Of a DNA stretch of 64,000 nt, positions 47,863 to 61,976 are shown in pieces. The stretch is from Edolisoma coerulescens (taxonomy: Eukaryota > Chordata > Aves > Passeriformes > Campephagidae). Where the stretch lies: contig VWZW01004074.1 in NCBI GenBank assembly GCA_013397115.1, positions 1,131,920-1,195,919 on the forward strand, given 5' to 3'. Every line of letters starts with the position of its first letter. Position 1 is the first letter of the stretch. The position numbers and the translations under genes are program-made. The notes under the pieces are model-generated. The model was not told the DNA's origin. It saw only the letters and a list, made by a program, of their open reading frames with translations, and searched no databases.

Positions 47863-50800
47863 GACCATGTCTGTGTTAATAATAGTAACAAACATTCCCA
47901 GAGCTGTCTGGTGCCCCCCAGGCCAGAAGCACTGTGTGGGCTGTGGTGGCTTACAGGGTCACTGTTGAATGGGACCACAATTTAGTAGGCACAGGCTGTG
48001 GCATGGACAGCGTGGGGGAGGCCACACGCCTCTTGCACATCCCCCAGTAGCCTCTGCCCTGTCCCGTGCTTGAGGCATCCAGGCATGCTCAGGCTCTGAA
48101 GCTGGAGTCTGCAGGCTTCACCGCCAAGTTTGTGGCTTCTGGATATGTACGTGCTGCTTCTGCTTTTTCAGCCTGTAAAAGAAGATGTCTTTGATGCTTT
48201 TGCTGTTTCCCCAGGCTCAGGGGGGAGGGGACAGCTGCCTCCTTTGGGCTGGAGCCAGCAGAAGCACGGCTGGCCATGTCAGATTAATCCTATCCCAGCA
48301 GAGAAGAGAGATGACACTTCTGGAGACTAGCAGTCTCTGACCTAGGTCAGGTACAGGCAGCATGTGATCAGCAGGTAGCTTGGAGTGGGGTGGGGGGTTT
48401 AAGGCCCTTGGAAAAACTGTAGTTGTCTTGCCTAGTAAAAAAATGGCAAAAAGCAGGTCCTACTAGTGAGGAGTTTTTCAACTGGGTGATGCTGAGTTCA
48501 GGGTGATTTGAGGACTAGCGTGAGAGCAAGAGGGCTGCACGAGGAGAAATTCTGCTGGAGGACAGTGCAGGAGGACATACCAAAGGGGCACACTCTGTAT
48601 CACTTCCTACGTTGCCTGGCTCATGTCACGCTCAGGCAGTTCTTAGGACTTGCTTGACTGAGTGCCACCTGGCACGAGCCAAGAGCGTGATGGGTGTAAC
48701 TCAACAGTAGAGGCAAATGTGCTCCAGACCCTGGCAGATGCCCTCATCTCATTTAGGTTTCTTGGGCAGAGGGATACCCAGAGAAATGAAGTCTCATTTT
48801 CCAAGACATGTTGCTCTCCCACCCGTTGATCTCAGATTCATCCAGACACTTCAGGTAACCACTCAAATATTTTTTGTAGACCTTGTCTCAAATATATGGC
48901 CCACCGTAGTTTGGGAACTCTGTGGCAGAAGAGGAGTCTGTCTGGCTGCTGAAGTTGGGCTGCTCACACAAGTAAAGTGAGGTACCAGAAATAGGCAAGG
49001 TGGGACCTGTGTTCATCGTGCAGCCCCCTCAGGGCAGGGATCTGTCTTTTCTTCATTTGTCTGCAAAGCACATAGCTGTGGCCTTGTGTAAATAATGCAT
49101 AACATGCACAGTCATATTTTCTACACGTCCCTACCCGCACAGATGGCTGCAATGGGAAAATGTCATTGCTGATCATTAAAAGGCAAAAAACTTCTCAACT
49201 ACCAAAACAAATAAGTGGTATATTGTTGGCTTTTACAGGCAGTAGGATCCTACATGAGGGGATTTTTCCCCCCATGTATGCACCTTCAGCAAATTGATTT
49301 GATAAGACCCAGTTCCAGGCATCACCTTATTTCAAGTTCAGTTACCTAGGAAACTGCAGTGTACTGCTGGGACGAGCTGCCCGCTCCTGCTTCTGTTGGA
49401 GCTATTACACACATCAGCTCTTCCTTCAGGAAGAGCAGAGTGCTGCCAATGCCAGCTTCCAGCCTTTTTATGCAGATCTGGGCTGTGCATGCGTGCAGAG
49501 GGAGGCACACAGTCACCAATGCCCGTGAGAGGGAGACATGCACACTACCCACGCCTAGGTCTGCGTACTGGAAGTTGTTCATTTAGCTGAGAGGAGCCGT
49601 GTAGATGTGGTAGCTACCTATAGCATGGGAGTGTGGAGATGCATGCACCGGCTGTGTGCACATGGGACTGGCTGTGTGTGTGAGCACGCAGTCCTACCTA
49701 AAAGGGCTGCTCACACACATAGGTGCTGCTTCTCCTGAAATGACTGAAGTCGTCAGGGCTTCCACAAAAGGGTAATTGAATCTGAGCATCTGAGATAACA
49801 TGGTCTGGTTTGTTTTGTTTTTTCAGAGGACTCATTTGTCAAAGACAAATTCACCTTCTTTGGGACAGCAAAGCCTTTGCACTCTCTACTCTGCAGTTTC
49901 TGAGAAATGAGGAGCCCTTGAAGAGCAGCTGTAGCACACTGCAGCGGTGCTTGCCAAAGAGCTGGGTGATAAGGACCCCAAGCACCACAGTTACTTTTTT
50001 AAACACTTGATTTTTACCAGATTACTCTAATGTGCCCATAGTGGCAGCTTGTCTCTCAGGTGTGAGATATTCAGCTGCACGTGGCCTCAGGACACAGGAG
50101 GCTCGGGTGCTGGGCTGAAGGTGGAAAGGTGTAAGAGAACAGCTGGAGTGGGGAGTCCCATTTCCTTCCTTGCACCAGGGCCCAGGAGCTGCACCTCACC
50201 ATGGGGCTGCAAATACGTGTGTAGTCAACTCATTTACTCTTGTTTAGCACAGGTAAGCCGACTGGAGCTAGCTCCTGTTTAGTAGACAACCCTGTCAGTG
50301 GGAAACACCCTATTCCCCATGCTGTCGTTCAGCAATTTTCCAGAGACAGCGGATGGTTTTAATGTTTTCTTTTACAGGAATGTGGAGCCCAATATGCATC
50401 TCACAGATAGGAAAATAAAATCTGCTCTGCATATCTCTCTGATTAGTTTGTTCTGTGCCGTAACTCATGTAGCCATCTGCAGGTGTCAGCAGCCCTTTAT
50501 ACTGTCTTTCACCAGCTACAAATATTGTGGCTGCTCTGGTAGAAAGGAAAAATATCTTGAGGAAGTGGAAATGATCAGAGAGGCTGCCCTGAGGTGTCAT
50601 GGTAGGAGATCAGTTGTCTGAGGAACCGTCTATCCTGATGGGCCTTGAGGCACTATATACATCTTGCATTGTTTGCAGGAGAAGATCGCCATTTTCCCTT
50701 TTGCTGTCTTCTATGGGAATTCAGTGAGTAACAGGGATAACAAACTCACAAGAACAGGAGATGCAATCCTTCTGTCCCTCCGCCCATCTCCATAACCTGC

Positions 50801-51415
50801 ATCTCTGCGGTAAGGAGTAGCAGAATAACTACAGTGTGGGCTAGAGCAGTGACCTACAAAAATCCACCTGCAGGGACCAGGCTATGTCTGGCCTTTCTTC
50901 CAAGCCTCTACTCACCTCCTGACCTGTCTGGCTAGAGACTCAGCTCACCATTAGAGATGTTAATGTAGCAAGCACCAAAATTGTTGAACCATGCTATCTA
51001 TATTGCTAGACAAAATATTACCAGTGAGGTCTAACTGTCCGGAAGGAAGAACACAAACAGGAGTCATGCCTTGTGGAACATTTACATTTGATACATATGT
51101 ATGAGCATGCTTTCTGATCCATTGCAGTGTGTTCTCACCAACTGGCTACAAAACACCTGGTTTTCATCAGTAATTATCCTGATAGGCATTTGTCTGGCGC
51201 CTGCTTGCCATGTCAAAACTATTAGGGTTTGCAAGAAACTTGTTGACCTATTTAATTTGTGTATATCTAGATAGACAGCTGAATGTGCAGTCAGGCAGAT
51301 ACTTGAAAGTCCAGCTCAGTGACAGAAAAACCTTTATTTTCATCAACCTGTCGGCATTGTCATTACTGACATTTACTTGGCATTACCCAGTCTCGTATTG
51401 AGTCCTGTAGTTCAC
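47863..51415. other. unique noncoding stretch, no gene seen
   Basis: No exon or repeat family is recognised. Open frames are 107 codons or fewer and overlap on both strands. No RNA gene is seen. Confidence 0.6.
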
Positions 51416-51602
51416 AGAATCATAGAATGGTTTGAGTTGGAAGGGACCTTAAAGATCATCCAATTCCAACCCCCCTGCCATGGGCAGGGACACCTTCCAC
51501 TAGACCAGGTTGCTCAAAGCCACATCCAACCTGGCCCTGAACACTTCCAGGGATGGGGCATCCACAGCTTGTCTGAACAACCTGTTACAGTGTCTCATGA
51601 CT
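51416..51602 (-). mobile_element. well-preserved short CR1 3' end, antisense
   Basis: The plus strand begins with the reverse-complemented CR1 terminus ('cacagaatcatagaatgg') and continues 'tttgagttggaagggacc', 'ttaaagatcatccaattcc', 'ccatgggcagggacacc', 'ttccactagaccaggttgc' and 'tccagggatggggcatcc' to about 51602. Compared with remembered avian CR1 it differs at only a small share of positions, making it the least decayed CR1 in the window and probably the youngest. It carries only 3' UTR and no protein-coding part. No clear target-site duplication flanks it. Confidence 0.95.
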
Positions 51603-51698
51603 CTCTTTAATTGTTGCATATAATTATTATAACAAACTTGACCCATGTCTAATGCACACTATGTTTATGTTTGTATACATACACATGTACATACAAAG

Positions 51699-51732
51699 AC
51701 ACACACATATATATATATATATAAATATATAC
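51699..51732. repeat. AC/AT compound microsatellite
   Basis: A run of AC units is followed by AT units. It alternates strictly from 51699 to 51723, then continues imperfectly to 51732. The wider 51671-51763 sequence is rich in similar TA and CA steps. It lies about 100 bases beyond the 5' end of the CR1 copy. Confidence 0.9.
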
Positions 51733-51763
51733 ACCCCCATACATATACACTCAGAAGAACCTC

Positions 51764-54700
51764 TGTATGTGCTTCCAACACATAAACAACTGATGTGTAA
51801 AGGATAGGCACAGATTTTCTTTCATCCACTTCCTCCAGGATGCACCAGGGCATTTTTAACAGCACTGAATGAAACCGAGGGAGTGAGGAAGAGCCTATCC
51901 AGATGAAAATCTCTGCAATGCATCTTTCACTTCCTGGGGCAATGATTCTTGCAGCTGGGGACTTACTTTTATGAATAGGTGTTCAGAGAAGGAATTTGGC
52001 TGTAGCAATTCTATCTGTGCCTGGGACTCCTTCCTGAAAACTTTTATGTGTGTCAGACCTTTCAACTGAGTTTATGTGTTGTTCTGCATAACAGCTTTCC
52101 TGGCTGCTTATAAGTCACTGATCTTTGATCATTGTGTACCTGTATCCTGGAGGATATTATGTTTGTTTGTATGTATTTCTCATTTGAAATATCGTAAATG
52201 ATAGATAGAGAAGCTTCAGCAACAGCCAATTTTGGGATGATTATCTGAGCTGTAGAAGCTTCTGGGGCCTCACAGAGATAGTGGCAGCAGATGCATCTGT
52301 GCCTGTGTTAACCTGCTTTCCCAACATCCCCAAAGCTTGACTGCCTTTTTTAACAACATTACAAAAGCAGTGTAGAAAGGGAAAGAAACACAGTTAGAGA
52401 GAATAAAGCAGTTACTTACTTAGAGAACTGACTCAAGGTACGGATGGTGCTAAAAAGACAGAAGGCTGACCAAAGGGCTGTAATGCCTAAGAACACATTT
52501 TTCTCTCCAGATGATATTTTTCATGTCCTGTGCCATCTATGTCACCCTGGACATCTCCTCTATCAGGAAACCTGTGCAGGTAGCAGAAAAAGGCCCAAAA
52601 ATGCAGCAGCTCCCTCACCCCAGACCCATTGACTTTACTCAGAATAACCAAGACCGTAAAGTGGAGATTTCACCCCTTCCCCTCAGCTAGGGTCAGAGTT
52701 GGCTCCTTGAGCTACTGGATGTCTCTGTGAACCTACAGACAATGGCTCAGCCTCACCACAAACAGAGTCTCAGGCTCCATCCTTGGTCTGGAATTACTGG
52801 GGTTACCTCTGAAATTGGTCCTGCCACCTCAAAGCTGCCTGACGTTTTCCATGCTAAACTTCTGTATTAATTTCTTTATAACCTAGCCTGAGCATAATAC
52901 TTTTTTTGGAAGATGACCATATAATGGGCTCAGGCCCAGACCTGGTTTCCCCATGTTAAGAACAATGCACTTCAACTGGAGGAGGAGCAGGGCAGGGACA
53001 CAGAGACTGGCTGTCTTCTGAGAGAAGGCTGAATTTGTCTTGTTTAGCCTAGCAACAAAAAAAGCTGACAAAAGGTAGAATTGTTATCTGAAAATATCCC
53101 AGAGATGAAAAACTGTTGCTTTAAAAAGTCAGTTTAGCATGATAGCAAATGGTTTTAAAATGTCTGGCAGCCAGTCTAGACTGGAAATGAGAAGCTCCTT
53201 CTGCTATCAGAGTGATGGGGTCCTTGCAGAGGCTTCCACAGGATGCTGTGAACCCAAAATAACCCAATTAGCTTTGAGGTGAAGCTCGAGCAATTGCTGA
53301 AAGGGACCCTACAAAGCCATTGCCTGCCAGTGCAGGACCCTGGATTGCATCATCCAGGACATCCCTTCCAGGACAGCGTTTCTAAGATGGGAACTACAAT
53401 TTGAACACAATTATGTGAATACTGAAGTTGTAGATAGGGTGTTCAAGATCACTAAATTCACAAGCAAGACTTTACTGCCTCTACCCCTTTTCCCTCGCAG
53501 TGCTGTGGAAATAAGTGTATCATTGCCTTATCTCTGCTCAAGTATTAAAGTCAGAATGTGTTAGAAACATCCAGGAGAAAATTAAATAAGATTCCATTTG
53601 GTGTTTTGTAATGTGTGCTGAACATTTTATTTTCCGTCAAAGAAATATTGAATAATGGTGTATTTGGACAACACTTTTTCTGAAAATATAGCACACCATC
53701 GCACAAACGAAGCATTTTTTTTAGCATAAAGATACAGTTTCTAAGTTTTCCTCAACTTCTCAAACTTTTGAGTGCTTGGATATTCAATCTTACCATTCTT
53801 TTAATTTAGAGAGGTATTTGACTGTAGTAATGCTGAGGTGGCTGCAAGAATGGTCAATTGAAACAGATTTTCATCAGTGGTGCTGTGCCATTAAGATGAT
53901 AGGAAGCTTGTAGAGTGGTAGATAATAAAAGCTGACAATAAAAACAAAGTTTGTTTTCGAGTCAAATTATAATTGAACTGTTTTGAGCTGTGTTTTACTA
54001 AATCCACTTGCAAGAGTAGGATCAGTAAAAGAATTTCCTGCCTTGTAGGGAATGTCTGCTAGAGAATGTCTTCCCTAAAAGAAGCCAGCCAATTTCAGCA
54101 CTGATAACTTTCTTATTCCTAAAACCAATTATTTTCAAACATGTCATCTACACTAGCTCTCAGTGAGGATTAACTACATGACAGGCTTGAACTTTTAAAA
54201 GCAAGTGAGTTTTAAATTATGAAAGAGCAGAGGGAAAAGGTGAGACTAATTTTTACTGTACAGAAACATGTAAAGTTTTTCAGTGCATCATCATTCATTG
54301 TCTTCTTGCCATAATTATAATGAAAACTATTTCCTTTCTCTTCTTTTTTTGACTCCCTAACAAGAAATGCTTTGTGATTGGATGGTGTAGACTGATTTTT
54401 AATGAATCATTTATCATATGAATAGCTAATTGCAAATGAAACTCCCCCATCTAGCCCAGGAGTATTTTTTTGTTAATTGCTTTGCAAGCATTAAAGAATA
54501 TTTCTAGTTCAAACTGCCTGGACCAACAAATTGAATGCTACATTTGTGTTGTCTGACTGTAAGGGATCAGCACCAAGAGCTGGGTGTCTTTTCTGGCTCT
54601 TCGTGACAGTCAATTCAAAATCCCATTTCAGCAAATATTCATGGACATTATGTGAAAATGTGCTTCACTGTACTCCTCCAGAAGCATATTTCTGTGTATT

Positions 54701-57700
54701 TTCAGAGAAGGAATCTCATAATGCTCACACTCCTAAGCCCTCCCAGGTTAAGAGGCATGCTGCTATTGCACTGCAGAGAGGCTTTCATCCTCAGAGCTGG
54801 CACAAATTGAACACTGACACTGGATATTTGCGGGACTGCTCCTATAGTTTTCTAACTACATGTGGGTTTGCACCGAGTGTGAAATCTTTTAGCCCTAAAG
54901 CAAATACTTACAGATGTGGGAAGCCGGTTGCTATTCTGGATTTGATTTGCTACAGTGAGTTCTTCCCCAGCAAAATTTCCACTGATGGGATCTGTGTTAT
55001 CAGGACATCAATTTCCCCCCACAGGCCACCAAAATGATAGACCTTCAAAGCTAAGATAATCAAGGGGGTCAATAAATGTCTTCACCCAAGATAGACAGGA
55101 AAACATCAGGGTTTCAGAATGACCCAGGCTGGCAGAGTTTCTGTTCATAACTGTTGTTGACCACTTTTTTTTTTATTTCTTTATTTTGGTCTAAACTCCG
55201 AGTTGAGACTTCAGTAAACCCCTGGGAAGCCTGTGGAAAGCCAGCAGCACCCAAACAGTGGCTTAGCTGGTGGCCAAGGACAGACAACCCACATTTCTCA
55301 GAGGTGTTACATATATATTCTCCTCTGGTTGGAGGTTTTAATGAGGGAGATGTTTCCAGGATGAAAAAGAATAACTGGACTGAGAAAATTTAATCCTGAA
55401 AAATGAAAGAGGAAGACTGAAAAGAAGATGATCACAAGTTTCAGGATTTAAACTTCGCTACCTGGGATGTGATCTGGTGAAGCAGCAGTCTGTGTCATGC
55501 CTGGGGTTTTTTCATTTTTCCACAGAGGGCTCCAACCTGGCCGCTCTTTGCCAGATAGTGTTGGACAATTATACAGGCAACACACTGGATTCCATGCAGC
55601 AGCTGGGGCTGCTTCCCCAGGGCTTGAGGGCTCAGATACGGCATCTGATGGCAGCAACTTAATGCCTGTTATCAGGCATAAGGTGAACAACGGGAGCTGA
55701 TCCTATGCATTAATCCACAGCAACTGTGAGATAAATCACATTAGTTTAAATGCCACTGAAGGAAATTTGGCTGACGTATGCAAACTCGTTAAGCTGCTTT
55801 AATTGCAGCACTCTAGGAGAAGGTGGCGATTTCAGCAGGCTGAAATAGGATGGGGAGTCCTCGCTACACGAGACAAGAGAGAGCACCAAACACAGCTACT
55901 CAGGCCAAGAGACAATAGGGGAATCCTGTCTTTCAGGTGGAAAACAAACTAGGCAGTCTTTCCCTTTCCATAGCGCTTCTTCTTAGCCAAATCAATGAAC
56001 GGATTGAGGCCTGAGGGACTAGAATGGCACAGGCAAAAGGACTAGGCTGGCACACCGCATCCTCCAGCTTCATTCCTCACAGGAAAAGGCATTTTCATGC
56101 AGACATGGCTGAAATAACTTCAGTCAAAAAAGGAGGAGGTGGGAGATGGCTTTTCATTCATTAAGGACAATCATAAAACTTTGTTGTCTGTCTTTGTTAA
56201 AGAAAATTAGAAGCCTCCCACAAAGAGATTTTTCTTTTGCTGAAATCATGCTTAGCTTTTTTGCTTGGTTGGTTTTGTAAATGAGGTAGGGTACTTTGCA
56301 CTGAGAGTAATACTTTTTTCATGAGAAAATGTAGAAGAAGAAGTTTCTCTTCCTTGCAAAACTGATTTTTAACTATGTTCAACCATAGACATGGATTAGA
56401 TATTAAAAATAGTCTGAGAAATTTTGATCCTGCCAACCGTCAAGCATGCTGTCAGTAAAAGAATTTGAGCTTTATTCTGAATTTTGAGCATACCAAGAGC
56501 TCTCCTGACCTCGTAGAGATGGCTTGAATGCTGCAAGCTAAGTATCTGCTCACCATCCACTTGGTGGTGAGCCCAGGTTTTCAGGGCTGTAGAAGCGAAC
56601 TGACAGTTCAGAAAATAAAGCCTTTCTTCCCTGATTTCTTTTTATTTTTTAACTGACAAGTGTACTGACGGCCAGTTTAATTTGATTTGACACAGATGGT
56701 CATTTCAGTCGGCAATCATCCACCAAAATACATGTCACCTTTGGCTAATGACCTACCCTCATCGATAATCTTGTGACATCTTTTCCACATTGTATATGAC
56801 ATGTGCTTGTGAACTTCCTGCAATAACTCCTTCGTGTTTTTAAATCCCAGCCTGCCAAATACCTGGTCCAAAATGTCATTTCTCCCTCACAAGTACACAC
56901 CAGCTGCTGAAGGAGCTCCTTGTGAGGCTCCCTATGTCTTAGCCCTAGGGCCTGGTGGGAAGGAACATGGGGAAATACCATGAGAGGACACATCTGCCCT
57001 TGGCGTCCATCTGTCACACCATGCCAGGCCACAGCCTGAAGGGCTGGAGCCAGTGGCCTGTCATTCCCTCAGCCTTTCCCCAGATCTGAAATGGATGGAT
57101 GTTGCATTGCAGCACTGTAGATCAGGGTATGAGACCTTTTTGCACCTATATTTTGTAAGGAATCTAGATAATACTTATTAATGACCCACAATAATTCTAG
57201 ATCCTTATTTTCTCTGCATCTACAATGATTAGGAATCTATAATTTTGCCCTCTGAGCTGCCTAGTCACTTCAGAGGAGAAACTTTAGCCTTTTGCATGCA
57301 CCTGAAGCCTAATCAAGAGTCCTCTGTAGTCCATGGCTGCCCAGCCAAACTCAGGGTTATGTGACATGCAGGATGCCACCAGCTACTACAGAAATAAGTG
57401 GTGAACAAGATGTTTACAAGATAAAGTCTTGCATCTCCATGCAACACTTTCCAGCTCCTATTTGAAGGACGTTTTCCAGTCTGATCTTTCACTGCAATAC
57501 TTCTACTCAGTTTACATTTGTTTCTGTCACAGAGCTATTTTCCCCATAAATTAAACAGTCAATAAATGCAGGGGCCATATATCTTCTCTATTGCTAATTA
57601 CCTTAAAAATGAGGAGACTGCTATTCTGTCTCCTTTATTTCATTTGATAGTTGTAGCAGCAGCAGCTGATCTGGCTCATAATCCCAGTAGCCTGCCTTCA

Positions 57701-58970
57701 ACTTGGGACCATTGCTGGGTGATGGGAAGGACAAATATGAAAATCAGGCATATGCAGAGTAATTTTTCTCATGAGAAAACAGATTAATATGAAATGATGA
57801 GAAGCCACTGGACTTCCTAACCTGGATGTTACATACTTTTACCTTGGCTGAGGCTGTTGTGCCATTGTGAAGAAATGCCCTCTGGGAGCTGCTGCTGTGT
57901 GACTGCTAACACTTGGCAGTCATTCCTCTACGTGAGCTGTGGGGAATCTCCACCACTGTTCAGCCATCTGAACCTTGTTTCTGTGAGGTCCCAAAGGCCT
58001 TTGCAAGGTTTGTTTATTATTAGCCTCATTTATTACTCTCGTGACTGATTTTGAATATAAGGAAAGTGGATCCTATTTAAAAATTCATGTGGTACTGTCC
58101 AGGACACAGAGTCAAGTGTGGAGTAACCCATATTTCATCATCCTACTATTAAATAACAAGTACTGATTTACTTCTCACCAATTAGCTAAGAACAGGCAAA
58201 CAAAATTTCCACACGTGGCAGAGAGCTAACTGCTGCTAGATTATAAATGTCATATGTGGATCCAGGATATTTTATGAAAAAGATTAGTGAGTTGTTACTC
58301 ACATCATAAATTTCCTTCCTGTTCTGCTAGGAAATATTTCCAGTTTGTGGTGCCCTCTCTGAACTGTTGACTCTGACAGTGCAGCCCAGAGCAGGTGGAT
58401 GTAGACGACCTAGAAGTCCTGCCAACATTTCTGTGGTGTGTTTGCCTGTGTGGGAGGCAGTAGCATTTGAAAAAGGAAGAAGATAGCATCAAAGAGTATT
58501 TAGGGAATGAAGCTGTGGGCTCAGCTGTAAGCAAAGCCCCTGTGGTTAAAGCTGTGCTTGTTGAGATGTCCCATGTGACAGTACCAAACCCATTTCCACG
58601 CTTTGCTATGCATGTCCACCTCCTTGCTGAGCTGAAAAACTGTTTGTTACGCAGTGCTGTGATGTAAATCAAGGCAGTGACATCACCCCTGCAAAGTCTG
58701 ATCAGCCTAAAGGTCTTGTGCGCTCACCTCAGCACACAGGAGGCGGTGGGAATGGACACCAGGATGTGGCAATGTGTGATGCTGGTGTTGTCACACCTTC
58801 TTATCCCTACTGTCCCTCTCCCCACCGTGCCCACCATGCCCTGTTTTGCAGTGGTCACTTCCACTGACTTTCTGGAATACAACAGTGAACGGTGGCAGAG
58901 CTTTTCATCCCCCTGTGCACTCAGGTTTTTTTAAAGAGGGATCATTACAAAAACAAAGGTCATTTAAGAG
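51764..58970. other. unique noncoding stretch, no gene seen
   Basis: No exon or named repeat is recognised. The section at 54340-54545 is AT-rich with GTGATTGG, CTAATTGC and TTGCAAAT words and could be a conserved element. The 168-codon frame at 54531-55037 opens at TTG and contains no ATG at all. An AATAAA with a T-rich block near 56615-56650 has no recognisable gene or LTR around it. Confidence 0.6.
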
Positions 58971-58984
58971 CACACACACACACA
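58971..58984 (+). repeat. CA microsatellite
   Basis: Seven perfect CA units. Confidence 0.9.
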
Positions 58985-61926
58985 GAAAATTCCAGTTTAG
59001 ATTTAAAAAGTGCAGCAGAGTTTGACCTTTACTGTGTCTTCTGCCATGCCTCCTCTCTAGAGCTTTATATGGTGTTCATGGTCATGCTGCTTTATTATTC
59101 CCACAGCTCTGCTTCTTCCTTCTAGGCATTAAAAAAAGCAAAGCTAAGAACCACAAATTTTAGTTAAAACAGGTTGACCTACCCTTTGAAAACAGCAAGT
59201 GCATTCTTAGGTAATTCACAAACAGGAAAATGAGACAAGGTCAATGATCAACTCATTCATTGTGGTTTGACCTATCTTACTGAGCCTATAGCTTGCTCCT
59301 GAGTTCTCAGGGCCACAGTCCTTTTGTATACCAGTGTTTGGGATTTGCAGACTGAGCACAGATCAGGGTCCTTTCCTTACAGGACCTTCCAGACTCACCT
59401 TGCAGACTGGCAGGCTGGTTTTCAGTGGATCAGTGAATGAGTCAGGGCAACGAGTCTCACTCTGAGCACAAGGAGTAGAACTCTCCGTTCAAGTTTTCAG
59501 ACTATATCAGCAGTACAGAGATATCCAGAAGAGAAATCTGCTGCAGCACAAGGTCTTTTTGGGGTAGTGAGGAGAAGCCCCCAGCCACAACAGCAAAAGG
59601 ACATATGGACATTAGCTGTACAGGAGCATGGATTTTGCCATGGAGAGTCCCTACAGAAAATAGTCCAGATGTTAATTAATTCTCGGAAACCATTCCAGAC
59701 ATAAAAAATGACAGTCATGGCTCAAAAAAAAGCAAGAGAGGCAAATAATTCGTCTTAACTACCACGAGGTTCCCTGTCTCCTTTTGCAAACAAAACAAAG
59801 CACGAAGGGAATAACCACTGCAAAATGCCAGTGATTTTGTACTCTTCACCCTGCTCTGGTGCACTGAAGGGCAGGAGACCTTCCCCAGCCCACACAGCCC
59901 ATGGTTTTTGTCCATGTGCATAAAGGATCTCACCTCTGCAACACTGCAGGCCTCGCAGGAATACCACAGGCTTCTCTGGCCTGTCTCCATGGGGAAAAAA
60001 TAAGAAACAAACACCAGGCAATGCTGCCTGATGGCTATAAAGATACAAGGATGAACAGTGTGGCTTATTCAGCGGAAAAGGGCCATGGAAGCCTGGCTCT
60101 TGTAGATCTTCTCAGGGAGCCAAGTCACATGCATACACACTTGATAAGGAGTTGCTTCTTTTCTCTTCCCAGAAATGCCATTTTCCTCTGGCTGCTTGTC
60201 AATTACTGGGTGTATGAAAGATTTGACCCAAGACAATTTACTTCTCATACGTGAGTGAATATCTAACTGCCCATCTTCAGCCTGACTGATGAGAGCCCGG
60301 GTAACCTGGCAATCTTCCTCCTCCTACATATGAGGGATGGCTGCTATCCATTGAGTGCTCCTGCCACAGATATGGATGCCACTAAAACAGATAGCCCTCT
60401 GCAGCGAGAAACATACAGGAGACAATCTATATGAGAATGAAATTGTACTTTCCCCAACTTATTCTGCAAGAACAATGCAAACAGGGTATCCCATCAAAAT
60501 GCTGGTTTGGTTTCCTTTGGTTTCTTTCATTTTTTTTACTGATCAAGTGAAGAAAACAACCCCATTTCTCTTTTCCAAAATCTCCAAGGTAAAACTCATT
60601 TCAGATCCCCTTCATGAAATGACTGGATAGAAGACTCTCCCTTGGGTCACTCAGTATATTCATTACATTGCTCTCACTCCTCTAAGATAATGAATCATGT
60701 ATCCCAGGACTTGTCCACACTTGCAAGTTATCAGTCATTAAGGTGAGGTGCAAATACAAAGTGCCATTGCTGTTTCTTAAGAGCATCTGAAAGGTTAAGC
60801 AGGAACAATGCACTGATTTCTCAATAACAGCTTCCTCACAGGGCGTTAATCAGGAAGAGATGACTGGAAACAACTCAACCCAGAGGTATGACAGAGGTGA
60901 ATCAGCCACACTTGCTCAAACCTCTCCCAGAGGGCTCTGGCTGCCCTTGCCAACAGTAGAGTGTTTCAGGAAGTGCTGCTGAAAATCCTATGGATGATTT
61001 CCATTAATGCTGTGCATGTTAAAGTCTGTGCCATGGTTTGCAATAGGGAAGCACCATTAAACCATTAATACTAGTTGGGTTATGTGCTTATGGTTAAGAA
61101 TACTGGTTGGTGTGTTCACCTGTTGAGCAGCCAAGCAAATGAAAAGGCATTTGACAAAATGTTCCAGCTGCAAATGAAAGCCCAGAGCTAGATGAGACTT
61201 TTCCACGGGAGCCTGTGACAGGTCATGGCATTGCTGCTCAGCCAAGTTGTCAGGCAACAAAGCTATGAAGGAACATTTAGTGGGTTGCAAATGCTCTCTT
61301 CTCATCTTTCAGTTTTGCAAATTTTATTGAGTGATGCTGCCCTTGTTCTGTATTTATCCCTTCTCAGTAGAGGTACTTGTCAAGTCATCAGGGAAGATCT
61401 ATCATTGCATAACCTCATACTCAACAGACAAAGCAGTTCACCTCTTTTTGCCCCCTTCATGCAGCCCAGGGCTCCAGGCATTTCTCAGGCATCCTTCAGC
61501 AACATACTTCTGCAGAAATAAAAACCCACAAAGCTCAGAATTTGGCTTTCCTCTGTATTTTTTATTCTCTTAGCCTAGCCCAAAGCACTTTAAAATAAGT
61601 AATTGCTATCATCTTAAGGGAAGTTGTGAGGTAATTAGGTCTCTGGTCTCTAATTTATATGCAGAAGTGGAAAAACACCCTACGCTTGACAGGATTAAAG
61701 CCCCTGTGGGTACTGTTCATGCTTTCAGATCATCTCCGGCCACTCTGCTCCTCTTAGGCCACTGTAGGTGTCTGCAGAGACAATTACAGAGACTTCCTGG
61801 CCAATGCTCAGAGGAAAGCAGGTGCTTTCAGAAGGCAATGCTAGGCTGGATTCCAGGCACATGAAGGCTGGTCCCACCCAGAGCTGTGCCAGCTGGACAT
61901 GGGTCTGGGATTGCTCCCGGGCTGGT

Positions 61927-61976
61927 TCCTACCCCACAGCACCGGTGACTCTATTCCCGTGTGCTGTGGGGTGGGA
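61927..61976. repeat. short inverted repeat (foldback), 12-base perfect arms
   Basis: ACCCCACAGCAC at 61931-61942 is exactly complementary to GTGCTGTGGGGT at 61961-61972 across an 18-base loop. Three more pairs follow outward after one T-G position. In RNA this would be a stem of about 16 pairs. It is short for a microRNA precursor. Confidence 0.6.

Noticed and set aside
56500..56650. Possible LTR end, because AATAAA is followed by a T-rich block
   Set aside because: No terminal TG..CA pair, primer-binding site, second LTR or retroviral coding remnant was seen.
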